Under the pieces are notes generated by a model that worked only from the letters and a program-made list of their open reading frames with translations, was not told the DNA's origin and made no database searches. From positions 1 through 45,399 of IMG/VR virus record IMGVR_UViG_3300046718_000391: a stretch of DNA of 45,399 bases. One strand, given 5' to 3'. Positions within the stretch are counted from its first letter, which is position 1. Each line of letters opens with the position of its first letter. Of the stretch, positions 25,521 through 33,040 are shown piece by piece. Made by a program: the position numbers and the translations under genes. Source of the stretch: a virus.

Positions 25521-26275
25521 CCTCGCCGGTTTTTCCGATATTTATGGACGATTCCCAATCTCTCGTAAGGCCGGAACAGGCCGAGCTGCCGATGGATATC
25601 GAGCTGGGTCGCGAGCTGTTCCTGCCCGAGCCAGAGCAGCGCAAGCGCTTCACGGCTGAGCGCGTGGCGCTGAATCGCGAGCGCTACCTCGCCATCGTTT
25701 CGGCCATTGCTGAAGGGATTGGACTGCGCCGCATCTCCCGAGCGTTCCACGTGTCGCATCACACCGTGCGCGTGATTCTCGAACGCGAGCCCGAGCTGGT
25801 AGCCACACTTAAAAAAAGACTGGCGCGGACATTTGCCTACGCAGCGCAACTGACGGTGGAACGCTGCATCGAGCTGCTGGAAGATGATGCGGTTGATGAG
25901 AAGGGCCGACCGCTAATCGGACCCGCGCACTTCAGTCAGCTATCGGTTAGTGCGGGAATATTCGAGGACAAAAGGGGAAAGCTCGAAGGCGAGGCCAGCA
26001 CGGTCATCGAGCACCGAACCGGCGGTGCCAGCCTGGACGACATGCGCCGAGCTGCCATCGAAATCGAATCGGAAATTTCCCCCTCTGTTGCTCATTCAGA
26101 GGCGAATCTGCTGAATCCCTCGGTAAATCAGGGCTGTGGAACTATGGGTGCCACTTTGGGAGCCACTTTGGACCCGCAGGCCGAGAAGTGCGCCGAGCTG
26201 GCCGAAGGCTCGAACGGGGGGGAGGGGGGTCCTTCAGCCGGGGGGCCGGGCCGCGGCGCAACGGATTCGGCTTAG
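25517..26275 (+). CDS. HTH protein, possible terminase-small-like DNA-binding protein
   Basis: 252 aa. A helix-turn-helix lies around residues 55-90 (AIAEGIGLRRISRAFHVSHHT, split after 20, then VRVILEREPEL), followed by a helical region (AAQLTVERCIELLEDDAV). The C-terminal 50 residues are low-complexity and Gly-rich. Phage proteins with this plan have been annotated both as small-terminase-like and as regulators; the gene is far from TerL, so I do not call it terS. Near its 3' end the sequence includes an inverted, nearly exact copy of the attP arm unit (26146-26167), which encodes GATLGATL. Confidence 0.55.
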   Translation: MTSPVFPIFMDDSQSLVRPEQAELPMDIELGRELFLPEPEQRKRFTAERVALNRERYLAIVSAIAEGIGLRRISRAFHVSHHTVRVILEREPELVATLKKRLARTFAYAAQLTVERCIELLEDDAVDEKGRPLIGPAHFSQLSVSAGIFEDKRGKLEGEASTVIEHRTGGASLDDMRRAAIEIESEISPSVAHSEANLLNPSVNQGCGTMGATLGATLDPQAEKCAELAEGSNGGEGGPSAGGPGRGATDSA

Positions 26276-26289
26276 CGGGATTTTGTATA

Positions 26290-26724
26290 ATGAGCACCAC
26301 ATATCCACACAGCGAAATCGGCCTTTCAAAAAAACTGGGCGTAAGCCGCCAGATTCTCACCGGGCTAAGGGACCAGCTAAAAAAGGGCGAGGACTGGGAC
26401 ACTGAAAGCAAGAGCATTCAATGGAGCCACAAGGCCGCACAGTGGGCCGCGTTCCATTTGGGGGTGGAACTGCCAAGCGAGGAAAAAACGCCGGTTGTGG
26501 CTTCACCTGTGAATGGGAACGGGCACGTAGAAAGCATGCTGGTAACGCGGAGGATCACTAATCCCACTTTCATCGAAGCGCAGCGGGCGGACGGCTCAAG
26601 GGTGCTGGTCAAGGTGCAACGCAATACGAATTTCCGCCCGGCAATGTCGATACAAGCGGCGCGGATATCCGCAACGGATTGGAGGCTGGTAGGGCGCACG
26701 CCGCGTTTTCCCGGCAGGTGGTAA
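26290..26724 (+). CDS. HTH-containing small protein
   Basis: 144 aa from the ATG at 26290 (MSTTYPHSEIGLSKKLGVSR). The first 50 residues resemble a homeodomain-like HTH used to recognise DNA (LSKKLGVSRQILTGLRDQL), followed by a Trp-containing helix, and the C-terminal half is beta-rich and basic (MLVTRRITNPTFIEAQ). It starts right after a TATAAT hexamer that overlaps the ATG. Probably an early regulator or replication accessory protein; unrecognised family. Confidence 0.55.
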   Translation: MSTTYPHSEIGLSKKLGVSRQILTGLRDQLKKGEDWDTESKSIQWSHKAAQWAAFHLGVELPSEEKTPVVASPVNGNGHVESMLVTRRITNPTFIEAQRADGSRVLVKVQRNTNFRPAMSIQAARISATDWRLVGRTPRFPGRW

Positions 26725-26729
26725 CTCTC

Positions 26730-26999
26730 ATGAACAAAACAGAAGCACGGTTAGCAGTAGCAGCGGGGGTGAGGCGTGGCTGGATCTCATTCGCGTTGAT
26801 GGATTCAGCGTTCAGGAACGGGCTCTTGGAAGAGCTAGCCCAGTCTGAGCGGGGAAAGGTAAGACTATGCCCACTAAAACAAAGCACCACACCGGGCCAA
26901 GCGGCCTTGGCTGGAAGCGGATCCGCTTCTGGCGACTTACCCAAATCACCGGAACCGGACCAGTGCAACGGCGCTGGCAGTGGCGAGAAGAAGTTATAG
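26730..26999 (+). CDS. Hypothetical small protein overlapping the next gene
   Basis: 89 aa from the ATG at 26730, 5 bp after the previous stop. The first 45 residues (MNKTEARLAVAAGVRRG, then FRNGLLEELAQSERGKV) look like normal coding. The rest, overlapping the following gene in another frame, is Ser/Gly/Pro-rich and may be tolerated rather than selected. No family recognised. Confidence 0.45.
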   Translation: MNKTEARLAVAAGVRRGWISFALMDSAFRNGLLEELAQSERGKVRLCPLKQSTTPGQAALAGSGSASGDLPKSPEPDQCNGAGSGEKKL

Positions 27000-27109
27000 G
27001 GAAGCGCGTCGTGTGGCTGCTGGATTCGCCGGATGGAGAGACCTGGGAATTCAAGCTTCAGCGCGGCGCGTGGATTCGACCGTATGAGCCTAGCAACAAA
27101 AATTCATAG
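26867..27109 (+). CDS. Hypothetical Trp-rich small protein
   Basis: 80 aa, basic and Trp-rich (SGLGWKRIRFWRLTQITG, then WLLDSPDGETWEFKLQRG), beta-type. It overlaps the previous gene by 133 bases and the initiator gene by 26. Composition across the overlap favours this frame over that of 26730-26999. A weak AGG lies about 12 bases before the ATG. Function unknown. Confidence 0.5.
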   Translation: MPTKTKHHTGPSGLGWKRIRFWRLTQITGTGPVQRRWQWREEVIGKRVVWLLDSPDGETWEFKLQRGAWIRPYEPSNKNS

Positions 27110-28007
27110 CTCCTTCTGGTCTGATGAGGGGGTAGGGGCGCTGCCACCGGATCAGAAGCTCGCGGTGGCGTGGGTTTTGACCAGCAAGGACACAAACAAC
27201 CTTGGTTATCTGAAGGTGCAAAAACGGCAATTCGAGTTTGATACCAATCTCCCATTGATGGCCCTTGAAGGGGCATTGATGGGGCTACCAAGGACCTTCC
27301 TTTCCAAGCGCGATGAGCAGGGGCTGCGGGTGCTGGCGCTGTCTTACATTCATTACCAGTTCTCGGATGCGGCAACAAATCCTAACAACCGCTTGCAGAG
27401 CAACTTAGTGAAGCTGCTCTTGGAATCAGACGATTGGGTTCAAGCCGCCATACTAGGGAGATACAAGGGGCTTGTATCCCCCTTCCTAGTGGCTAAGGGG
27501 GATGCATCCTCCTTCAAGGGACCAGAACAGAACAGAACAGAGAAGAGCAGCGCAGATCTGCACAGATCAGTACAACCGGGGGGTGCAGGGGGGGCTGCGT
27601 GGGCCGAGGTGCCGACCGATGCGGATGTATTCGCCTTCTGTGAGAAGTGGACGGGAGAGCCTGCCAGTGGAGCGCCGCTTATTCCAAAAAAATTCGCCGA
27701 AAAATGGATCGCCCGAATGGCCGGGCGGCAAATGTGGCCAGCGAGCTGGGAGCGCAAGTTGATTGCGGACTGGCGGGCCGAGTTCTCTGCGTGGGGCAAG
27801 ACCAATGGCGCAGCACCACCGGCGCGGACGCTGCTCGACAAAAAAACGCGGCTGGAAGCGCTGAGGCGGCAGATTGCCAATCACCCGGGCAATCCTGAAG
27901 GCAACTGCGGGTTCATGGGTGACCCCGGGGCCGAGGACATTTTCGAGTTTGAAGCGCTCCTGAAAGAAAAGGCGGTGCTGGAAAAGGAGATAGCTGGCAA
28001 TGGCTAG
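27084..28007 (+). CDS. Replication initiator, lambda O-like layout
   Basis: 307 aa from the ATG at 27084. Residues 1-110 form a winged-helix domain of the replication-initiator type (KIHSSFWSDEGVGALPPDQ, then VLTSKDTNNLGYLKV). Residues about 130-175 are a low-complexity linker whose DNA is full of palindromes, and the C-terminal part (VFAFCEKWTGEP, then FAEKWIARM, WPASWERKL) is a helical domain that would recruit the helicase. It overlaps the DnaB gene by 8 bases. By analogy to lambda O, it would bind the internal origin and load DnaB. The assignment rests on domain pattern and gene order. Confidence 0.65.
   Translation: MSLATKIHSSFWSDEGVGALPPDQKLAVAWVLTSKDTNNLGYLKVQKRQFEFDTNLPLMALEGALMGLPRTFLSKRDEQGLRVLALSYIHYQFSDAATNPNNRLQSNLVKLLLESDDWVQAAILGRYKGLVSPFLVAKGDASSFKGPEQNRTEKSSADLHRSVQPGGAGGAAWAEVPTDADVFAFCEKWTGEPASGAPLIPKKFAEKWIARMAGRQMWPASWERKLIADWRAEFSAWGKTNGAAPPARTLLDKKTRLEALRRQIANHPGNPEGNCGFMGDPGAEDIFEFEALLKEKAVLEKEIAGNG
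27450..27570. other. Candidate replication origin inside the initiator gene
   Basis: Dense dyads: GATACAAG/CTTGTATC at 27460-27478 with 3-base loop, extended outward by ACTAGG (27452) and CCTAGT (27485); ATCCCCCTT/AAGGGGGAT at 27476-27484 and 27495-27503; the palindrome GGATGCATCC at 27500-27509; and three tandem AGAAC units at 27524-27538. Three related 12-mers (TGTATCCCCCTT, its near-copy inverted, and TGCATCCTCCTT) look like iterons. The stretch encodes only a low-complexity linker, as in lambda O, whose gene contains the origin. Function is inferred. Confidence 0.45.
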
Positions 28008-29574
28008 GAAGAAGAAAGACGAAGGCGAATTCCTGCCAGCTCTGCCGCCACACGCGCCGGACGCCGAACGCGGGTGCCTGGGCTGTTGCTTCCTGAGCGT
28101 GGATTGCATCGGCGATATCCGCGAGGCCTTGCCGGATGATGCCGCCTTTTGGGACCTGCGGCACCGCGTGATTTGGCAGCACTTGCAGAAGGCCTACGAC
28201 GAAAAAAAATCCGCTGACATTGTGCTGGTAATGGAATCTCTGCGGGCCAGCGGAGAACTGGACCAAGTAGGCGGGCTGGCATTCCTCACAACGCTGCCCG
28301 ATAACGTGCCGAGCGCTCACAACCTGCCGAGCTACCTCGACGTGGTGAAGGAGCGCTGGCAAATGCGGCGCATGATATCGGCTTGTGCGCAGACGGTTAG
28401 TGAGCTGATGGACTCGGACCAAACCAAGTCAGTTGGCGATTTACTGGCGGGCGGGGAATCGCGGGTGCAAGCGGCGGGCGAGCTGCGGGTGACGGCCAAC
28501 GAACAGACCATGAAAATGGTGGTGTGTGACGTGGCGGCAAACGTCCTTGAAAAATTCGAGCGCGGAAAAAAGTTCAGGATAGGACCGCAGACCGGGTTCA
28601 ACTACGTGGATAACATTCTGCCGGGGCTCGCGCCGGGCCAGCTCATCGTGATAGCGGCGAGGCCGCGCACCGGCAAGAGCGCCTTCATCATGCAGACGGC
28701 GGAACATATCGCGCTCGTGGAAAAAGAACCGGTGGCAATTTTCAGTTTGGAAATGACCTCGCGCAGCTTGGGCTTGCGCCAAATCTTCCAAAAGGCCGGC
28801 GCGGACCTCACCAAGTTCCTGAATGGCTTTCTGCTGGAAGCGGACGTGAATAGGTTAACCCTCGCGGCGGCGACTCTAGCACAGGCCCCGATCATCATCG
28901 ACGAGAGCCCGCGAATCAGCCTTGAGGATTTGGAGGTAAGAGCGCGGCGGATGAAGCGGAAGTATGGGACGAAGGTTTTCTTCGTGGATTATTTCCAGCT
29001 CATGTTCTGCCGCAACTCTAAGCAGCAGTGGAGTAAGAGCGATGAGCTGGCTTACATCAGCATGCGGCTAAAGGCTCTGGCTAAGGAATTGGAGGTGCCC
29101 ATTGTGCTGTGCGCCCAGATGAACCGGCAGATTGAACAGGACTTCAACCGCAGGCCGCGTCTGGCGGACCTGAAGGATACGGGCCAGCTCGAACAGGATG
29201 CCGATGTGGTGGCGTTCCTATGGAAAGCGCCTATCGACATGAGCAACGATAAGCAGCGGGCGAGGATACAGGAGATTTTAGCGCACCTATCGAGCGTGCC
29301 CGCCGACTGGCGCAAGCTCGACGAGCTGAGCGACGAGGGCAAGCCGTGGAAGCATTACCTGACCATCGTAACGTGCACAATTGAGAAGCAACGCGAGGGG
29401 CGCAGCGGAGAAGATGCTGCGATGGTGTTGATTCGGCCATGGGTGCGTTTCGTGGACGCGTACACCCCGCCAAGACCACCGAAGGAAAAGAAAGAAGCGC
29501 AGGCCGAAGAAAATTTGCCGTCCAGCCAGGACGGCCAAGAAGAACAACAACAACAACAAGAAGAGCTGATGTGA
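28000..29574 (+). CDS. dnaB: Replicative DNA helicase, DnaB family
   Basis: 524 aa. The N-terminal DnaB domain begins with the PHAPDAERGCLGCCFLS pattern and spans about residues 15-115; the C-terminal RecA-like domain has Walker A RPRTGKS (lysine 226), SLEMTSRSL (arginine-loop region), Walker B VFFVDYFQL (aspartate 330) and QMNRQIEQ followed by RPRLADLKDTGQLEQDAD, all hallmarks. It unwinds DNA at the phage fork as a hexamer. The C-terminus is extended by a Pro/Glu/Gln tail including a run of six glutamines. The start overlaps the initiator gene, and its stop overlaps the GTG of the RyR gene. Confident. Confidence 0.95.
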   Translation: MARKKKDEGEFLPALPPHAPDAERGCLGCCFLSVDCIGDIREALPDDAAFWDLRHRVIWQHLQKAYDEKKSADIVLVMESLRASGELDQVGGLAFLTTLPDNVPSAHNLPSYLDVVKERWQMRRMISACAQTVSELMDSDQTKSVGDLLAGGESRVQAAGELRVTANEQTMKMVVCDVAANVLEKFERGKKFRIGPQTGFNYVDNILPGLAPGQLIVIAARPRTGKSAFIMQTAEHIALVEKEPVAIFSLEMTSRSLGLRQIFQKAGADLTKFLNGFLLEADVNRLTLAAATLAQAPIIIDESPRISLEDLEVRARRMKRKYGTKVFFVDYFQLMFCRNSKQQWSKSDELAYISMRLKALAKELEVPIVLCAQMNRQIEQDFNRRPRLADLKDTGQLEQDADVVAFLWKAPIDMSNDKQRARIQEILAHLSSVPADWRKLDELSDEGKPWKHYLTIVTCTIEKQREGRSGEDAAMVLIRPWVRFVDAYTPPRPPKEKKEAQAEENLPSSQDGQEEQQQQQEELM

Positions 29575-29936
29575 AAACACTAACTGTAAGCCAGATAGCG
29601 CGGGTGGCGCATGAACTGAACCGGAGCTATTGCCGGGAACTGGGCGATAACTCAATTGTAGGATGGGATGATACGACCGATGACATTAAAGCATCAACCA
29701 TCGCGGGCGTGCGCAATGTGCTGCATAACCCTGCGATAACACCCGAGGACTCGCACCATGCATGGCACGACTACAAATCCAAACAGGGATGGGTTTACGG
29801 GCCGGAAAAAGACGCCAACAAAAAGGAGCACCCTTGCATGATGCCGTTTCAACACCTGCCAGCAGAGCAGCGGGTGAAGGATGTGATTTTCATCGGGTTA
29901 GTGCGGGCACTGAGAAACTTAGCGGAGTTTGCGTGA
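29571..29936 (+). CDS. RyR-domain protein
   Basis: 121 aa starting at GTG 29571, overlapping the DnaB stop (GTGA). The whole protein matches a prokaryotic RyR repeat domain: IARVAHELNRSYCRELGD near the start, then a helix, then SHHAWHDYKSKQGWVYGPEKD, then KKEHPCMMPFQHLP and a final helix (VKDVIFIGLVRAL). RyR domains in bacteria and phages are thought to bind small molecules, perhaps nucleotides, and are linked by comparative genomics to conflict systems. Its pairing with a MazG-like gene 4 bp downstream fits a nucleotide-related role, but no activity is established. Confidence 0.8.
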   Translation: MKTLTVSQIARVAHELNRSYCRELGDNSIVGWDDTTDDIKASTIAGVRNVLHNPAITPEDSHHAWHDYKSKQGWVYGPEKDANKKEHPCMMPFQHLPAEQRVKDVIFIGLVRALRNLAEFA

Positions 29937-29940
29937 GTTT

Positions 29941-30264
29941 ATGAAAACGCAACTTACAAATTTGGACTTCGCGGACCTGCGAAGAGCCAACGTCACACGA
30001 AATAATGCCGTCTTTGAAGGGGAGACGTGGAGCGCAACTGATTGGGCAACCGCGATGGCTGGTGAGTGCGGCGAGGCTTGCAACTTCATTAAGAAGCGCA
30101 GGCGCGGGGATAAGGTTTCACTGAAAGCAATCGGCAAAGAGCTGGCAGACATGATTACCTACGCCGACTTACTGGCTCACCACCTAGGCATTGACCTTGG
30201 CGAGGCGGTGCGCAGCAAGTTTAACGAAGTGAGCGCGCGAAAGGGTGCCCCAATTTACCTCTAA
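29941..30264 (+). CDS. MazG-like nucleotide pyrophosphohydrolase
   Basis: 107 aa from the ATG at 29941. The core WATAMAGECGEACNFIKK, then KELADMITYADLLAHHLGI, contains the ExxE and ExxD metal-binding pattern of the MazG/dCTPase all-alpha superfamily. It would hydrolyse NTPs or dNTPs to monophosphates; phage versions are proposed to clean the nucleotide pool or lower alarmone-like signals. It ends KFNEVSARKG, also typical. TAATG overlap with the next gene. Substrate unknown. Confidence 0.8.
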   Translation: MKTQLTNLDFADLRRANVTRNNAVFEGETWSATDWATAMAGECGEACNFIKKRRRGDKVSLKAIGKELADMITYADLLAHHLGIDLGEAVRSKFNEVSARKGAPIYL

Positions 30265-30473
30265 TGAAACGTCTAATCATGCGGCTGGAAGATGAACGAG
30301 ACGGGATGCTATGCGTGGTAGAGCGTGAAATTCCAATGGCGGAACTAATCCGGTTTGAGCTTTTCTGCGGTTCAACGCTTTGGATGGAGTTTCAGGAACT
30401 AGAGAGCGCACTGCTGGAAACCAAGGAAGATTCAGACCAAAACAAAAACAAGAAACGAAAGGAAATAAAGTAA
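30264..30473 (+). CDS. Hypothetical small protein
   Basis: 69 aa. N-terminal beta hairpin (MKRLIMRLEDERDGMLCVVE), a helix (MAELIRFELFCGSTLWMEF, one of the few Cys-containing segments) and a Lys/Asn-rich tail. Start and stop both sit in TAATG overlaps, so it is coupled to MazG upstream and the next gene. Function unknown. Confidence 0.55.
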   Translation: MKRLIMRLEDERDGMLCVVEREIPMAELIRFELFCGSTLWMEFQELESALLETKEDSDQNKNKKRKEIK

Positions 30474-30775
30474 TGCATTACATGAATGGCCGGGAAGCGC
30501 GGGAAGGGGATCACATTGTTTGGCGCACGCCAAGCACGTGGTCTACGCCGGGGAGAAAGCAGAAAACCTTTGCGGGCGTCATCGCAGAGCTGAACCCGGA
30601 TGTTACGTCCTGCGACGCTTCAATCTTCTACCCGAAGATGGGAGGCATGGGGCAACTATGCATCACCGTGGGTGAATGCTTGCACGCGGAGGATGCTTAC
30701 GACGCTTACGTGCTGGCCGGAGGCTCGCAAGGGCAAGCAGCACCACCACCACCGCTAACACCAGCGGCGCTTTGA
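30473..30775 (+). CDS. Hypothetical SH3-like small protein
   Basis: 100 aa. It begins MHYMNGREAREGDHIVWRT and continues TFAGVIAELNPDV, a pattern typical of small SH3/KOW-like barrels encoded in phage early regions. The C-terminus is a Pro/Ala-rich tail (QAAPPPPLTPAAL). The preceding A-rich leader includes GAAAGG about 8 bases before the ATG. Function unknown. Confidence 0.55.
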   Translation: MHYMNGREAREGDHIVWRTPSTWSTPGRKQKTFAGVIAELNPDVTSCDASIFYPKMGGMGQLCITVGECLHAEDAYDAYVLAGGSQGQAAPPPPLTPAAL

Positions 30776-30782
30776 TTGACGC

Positions 30783-31013
30783 GTGAAGAAACCGGAGTTT
30801 AACCGGCTCCTACGCCAGCGGCGCGATGAATTCGGGCGACCGATGACAATCGCGCTGCTGGCGCAACAGATTGGGAGTGAGCGCTCACACGTGAACCGGG
30901 TGCTGCTGGATTACAGCGACAGGCACCGAGGCAAGGAAACCCGGCAGAAGATCGCGGACGCGCTCACGCTGGAAGAGATAGCGGCACTAGGATGGACAAT
31001 ACAGGAGACCTGA
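30783..31013 (+). CDS. HTH-domain small protein
   Basis: 76 aa starting at GTG 30783. Nearly all of it is a helix-turn-helix of XRE-like layout (MTIALLAQQIGSERSHVNRV, then a basic loop, then TRQKIADALTLEEIAALGW). Phage proteins of this form are common small regulators. It lies just before the packaging genes, so it might time late expression (inference). Confidence 0.6.
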   Translation: MKKPEFNRLLRQRRDEFGRPMTIALLAQQIGSERSHVNRVLLDYSDRHRGKETRQKIADALTLEEIAALGWTIQET

Positions 31014-31018
31014 AACTT

Positions 31019-31327
31019 ATGATTGAACTGAAAGTGGTAATCGAACACACGGCGAAGGAATTGGAGGTGCAGGTAAACGTGAGCGGCGGGGGAACGCCGG
31101 GTGAGCGGGCGCACGCAGAGATTTACCTGTGCGGCATGAAAGCGATAAATGAGCTGATAAGGATGCGGCCAGCCAAGCAAACCCCCGAAACGGTGGTGCG
31201 GGCAATCGTAGAAAGGCTGGTTAATGAAGCGCAAGAGCTGAGGGCGGCATCCGAAAAGAGGGGGACGGTGCTGCGCGACCTTGGGCTGAGCGACCAGAAC
31301 GACATGACGCCGGGCGAGGAAAATTAG
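31019..31327 (+). CDS. Hypothetical small protein preceding TerL
   Basis: 102 aa from the ATG at 31019, 5 bp after the previous stop; an upstream ATG at 30992 is possible but overlaps. Begins with a beta segment (MIELKVVIEHTAKELEVQV) followed by long helices (AIVERLVNEAQELRAASEK). It occupies the place where a small terminase subunit is often found and its size would fit, but no DNA-binding motif is evident. Confidence 0.5.
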   Translation: MIELKVVIEHTAKELEVQVNVSGGGTPGERAHAEIYLCGMKAINELIRMRPAKQTPETVVRAIVERLVNEAQELRAASEKRGTVLRDLGLSDQNDMTPGEEN

Positions 31328-31330
31328 CGA

Positions 31331-33040
31331 ATGCTGCTCGAACGCTTACAGAGGCCTGACGGCTACGAGTGGTTGCTGGCGCAATTCCCGAAATGGGCTG
31401 CGCCGCATCCGTTCGTTCCCGTTCCCTCGCGAGAAGCCTTGGTAGCGATGCTGCGCAAGCCGGATGGTGAAGAGCGGCTGCACGCGTTCTTTGAAGGGCG
31501 AGGCAAAGCGCTGGAAAACGAGCAGAAGGATCCATTCCGCCATGCGTGCAAGCTGAAACCGTGGATAGATGCGGACCGGCTGCTATTGCAATGCATGCTC
31601 TTGGCGTGCCTGGGCGGGAACCGGGCCGGGAAAACTGAATACGGCGCGTTCACGGGGATGCACAAGGCCGCAGAAAAGGCGGGCGCTAACATCCTCTGGC
31701 TGCATGAGTCTGATTCAAGCAGTGTAGGCATTCAGCAGAAGGCGGTTTACAAATATCTGCCCGAGGAATGGCGCGATATCAAAAAAGGGCAGATAACCAA
31801 CATCCTTTACTCAGTTAAAAATGGGTTTAGCGATAACAAGTTCGTCTTGCCTAATGGCAGTGTGGGAATGTTCGGCAGCTACAAGCAGGACATTAAGGAT
31901 TATGAAGGTTTTGAGTATGATTTGGTTGTAGCTGACGAAAATCTGCCGCTGGCATGGCTGCGAACGCTGATGGTGCGCCTCGCGACGCGGGCCGGGCGGT
32001 TCATTTGGAGTTTCACCCCGATTCACGGCATCACGCCGACGCTTAAGGAGATTGTAGAGGGTGCGGTGACGGTGGAAAGCAGGCCGGTGGACCCGGCGCT
32101 ACTGGACCCGCAGAGGGTGCACGTGGATGACTGCCCGCCCGGGCACATGCCTTACATCCAAAAGAGCACGCTACCAGATACGAGCGTGATTTACTTCCAT
32201 TCGGACCTGAACCCTTACAGCGATTACGTTTCGCTTCGCAAAATCCTGTTGCGTTTCGAGACGGAGGACCGGAAACGACGGGGCTACGGCTACGCACGCA
32301 ACACGATGCTGACGCTGTTCCCGATGTTCAGCGCGTTCCACGTCATCGAGGAACTGCCGGAAGGGGATTACACGCGCTATCACTTCGCGGATCCGGCAGG
32401 GGCGCGGAATATGTTCCAGCTTTGGGTAGCGGTGGACTTGCACAGGCGGCATTTCGTCTACCGGGAATGGCCGGATATCTCGCGCTACGGCGAATGGGCG
32501 AGCCCGAGCGAGAACCCGACGCGATGGGATGGTGACCCGGGGCCTGGTCAACCGACGCTTGGCTTTGGAGTGCTGGAATATAAGCGGCAGATACTAGCGG
32601 ATGAAGGCAAGGAAACGATAGAGCAACGTTACATGGACCCGCGCAGCGGCGCGGCGGCGGCGATTACCGAGGACAAGGGTGGGCAATCATTAATGGACCG
32701 CTTCCGCGAAGAGCAATTCAACGAGCGCAAGGAGCTGGTAGGGCCAATGATGGATTTCCTGCCCGCACCCGGGCTGCGTGAGGATGAGGGGGTGCAGGCG
32801 ATAAACGATTTGCTGAGCTACAACCGGCATGAACCGATTGTGGCGCTGATGAACGAGCCGAAGCTGTTCGTTTTGAAGCGGTGCCAAAATCTGATTTGGG
32901 CGCTGAAGAATTACACGGGGCACGATGGAGAAAAAGCAGCGTGCAAGGACCCGATAGACGATTTGCGCTATATGGCAACGCAGCGGCTCGATTATTTGGA
33001 CCCGAAACGGAAGGTAAGTTTCGGGGGAGGGAGTTACTAA
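31331..33040 (+). CDS. terL: Terminase large subunit
   Basis: 569 aa. ATPase motor: Walker A GGNRAGKT (lysine 101), Walker B LVVADEN (D202, E203), coupling motif WSFTPIHG. The C-terminal nuclease part shows an acidic strand (LWVAVDLHRRHF), RYMDPRSGAAA and KDPIDDLRYMA. It cuts and pumps DNA into the prohead through the portal. The N-terminal 80 residues are longer than the shortest family members. The next gene begins directly after the stop. Confident in function; the packaging mode (cos or pac) cannot be told from this alone. Confidence 0.93.
   Translation: MLLERLQRPDGYEWLLAQFPKWAAPHPFVPVPSREALVAMLRKPDGEERLHAFFEGRGKALENEQKDPFRHACKLKPWIDADRLLLQCMLLACLGGNRAGKTEYGAFTGMHKAAEKAGANILWLHESDSSSVGIQQKAVYKYLPEEWRDIKKGQITNILYSVKNGFSDNKFVLPNGSVGMFGSYKQDIKDYEGFEYDLVVADENLPLAWLRTLMVRLATRAGRFIWSFTPIHGITPTLKEIVEGAVTVESRPVDPALLDPQRVHVDDCPPGHMPYIQKSTLPDTSVIYFHSDLNPYSDYVSLRKILLRFETEDRKRRGYGYARNTMLTLFPMFSAFHVIEELPEGDYTRYHFADPAGARNMFQLWVAVDLHRRHFVYREWPDISRYGEWASPSENPTRWDGDPGPGQPTLGFGVLEYKRQILADEGKETIEQRYMDPRSGAAAAITEDKGGQSLMDRFREEQFNERKELVGPMMDFLPAPGLREDEGVQAINDLLSYNRHEPIVALMNEPKLFVLKRCQNLIWALKNYTGHDGEKAACKDPIDDLRYMATQRLDYLDPKRKVSFGGGSY

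Noticed and set aside
26285-26291. TATAAT as a promoter -10 element
   Set aside because: It overlaps the start codon of the 26290 gene and has no -35 partner at the proper distance.
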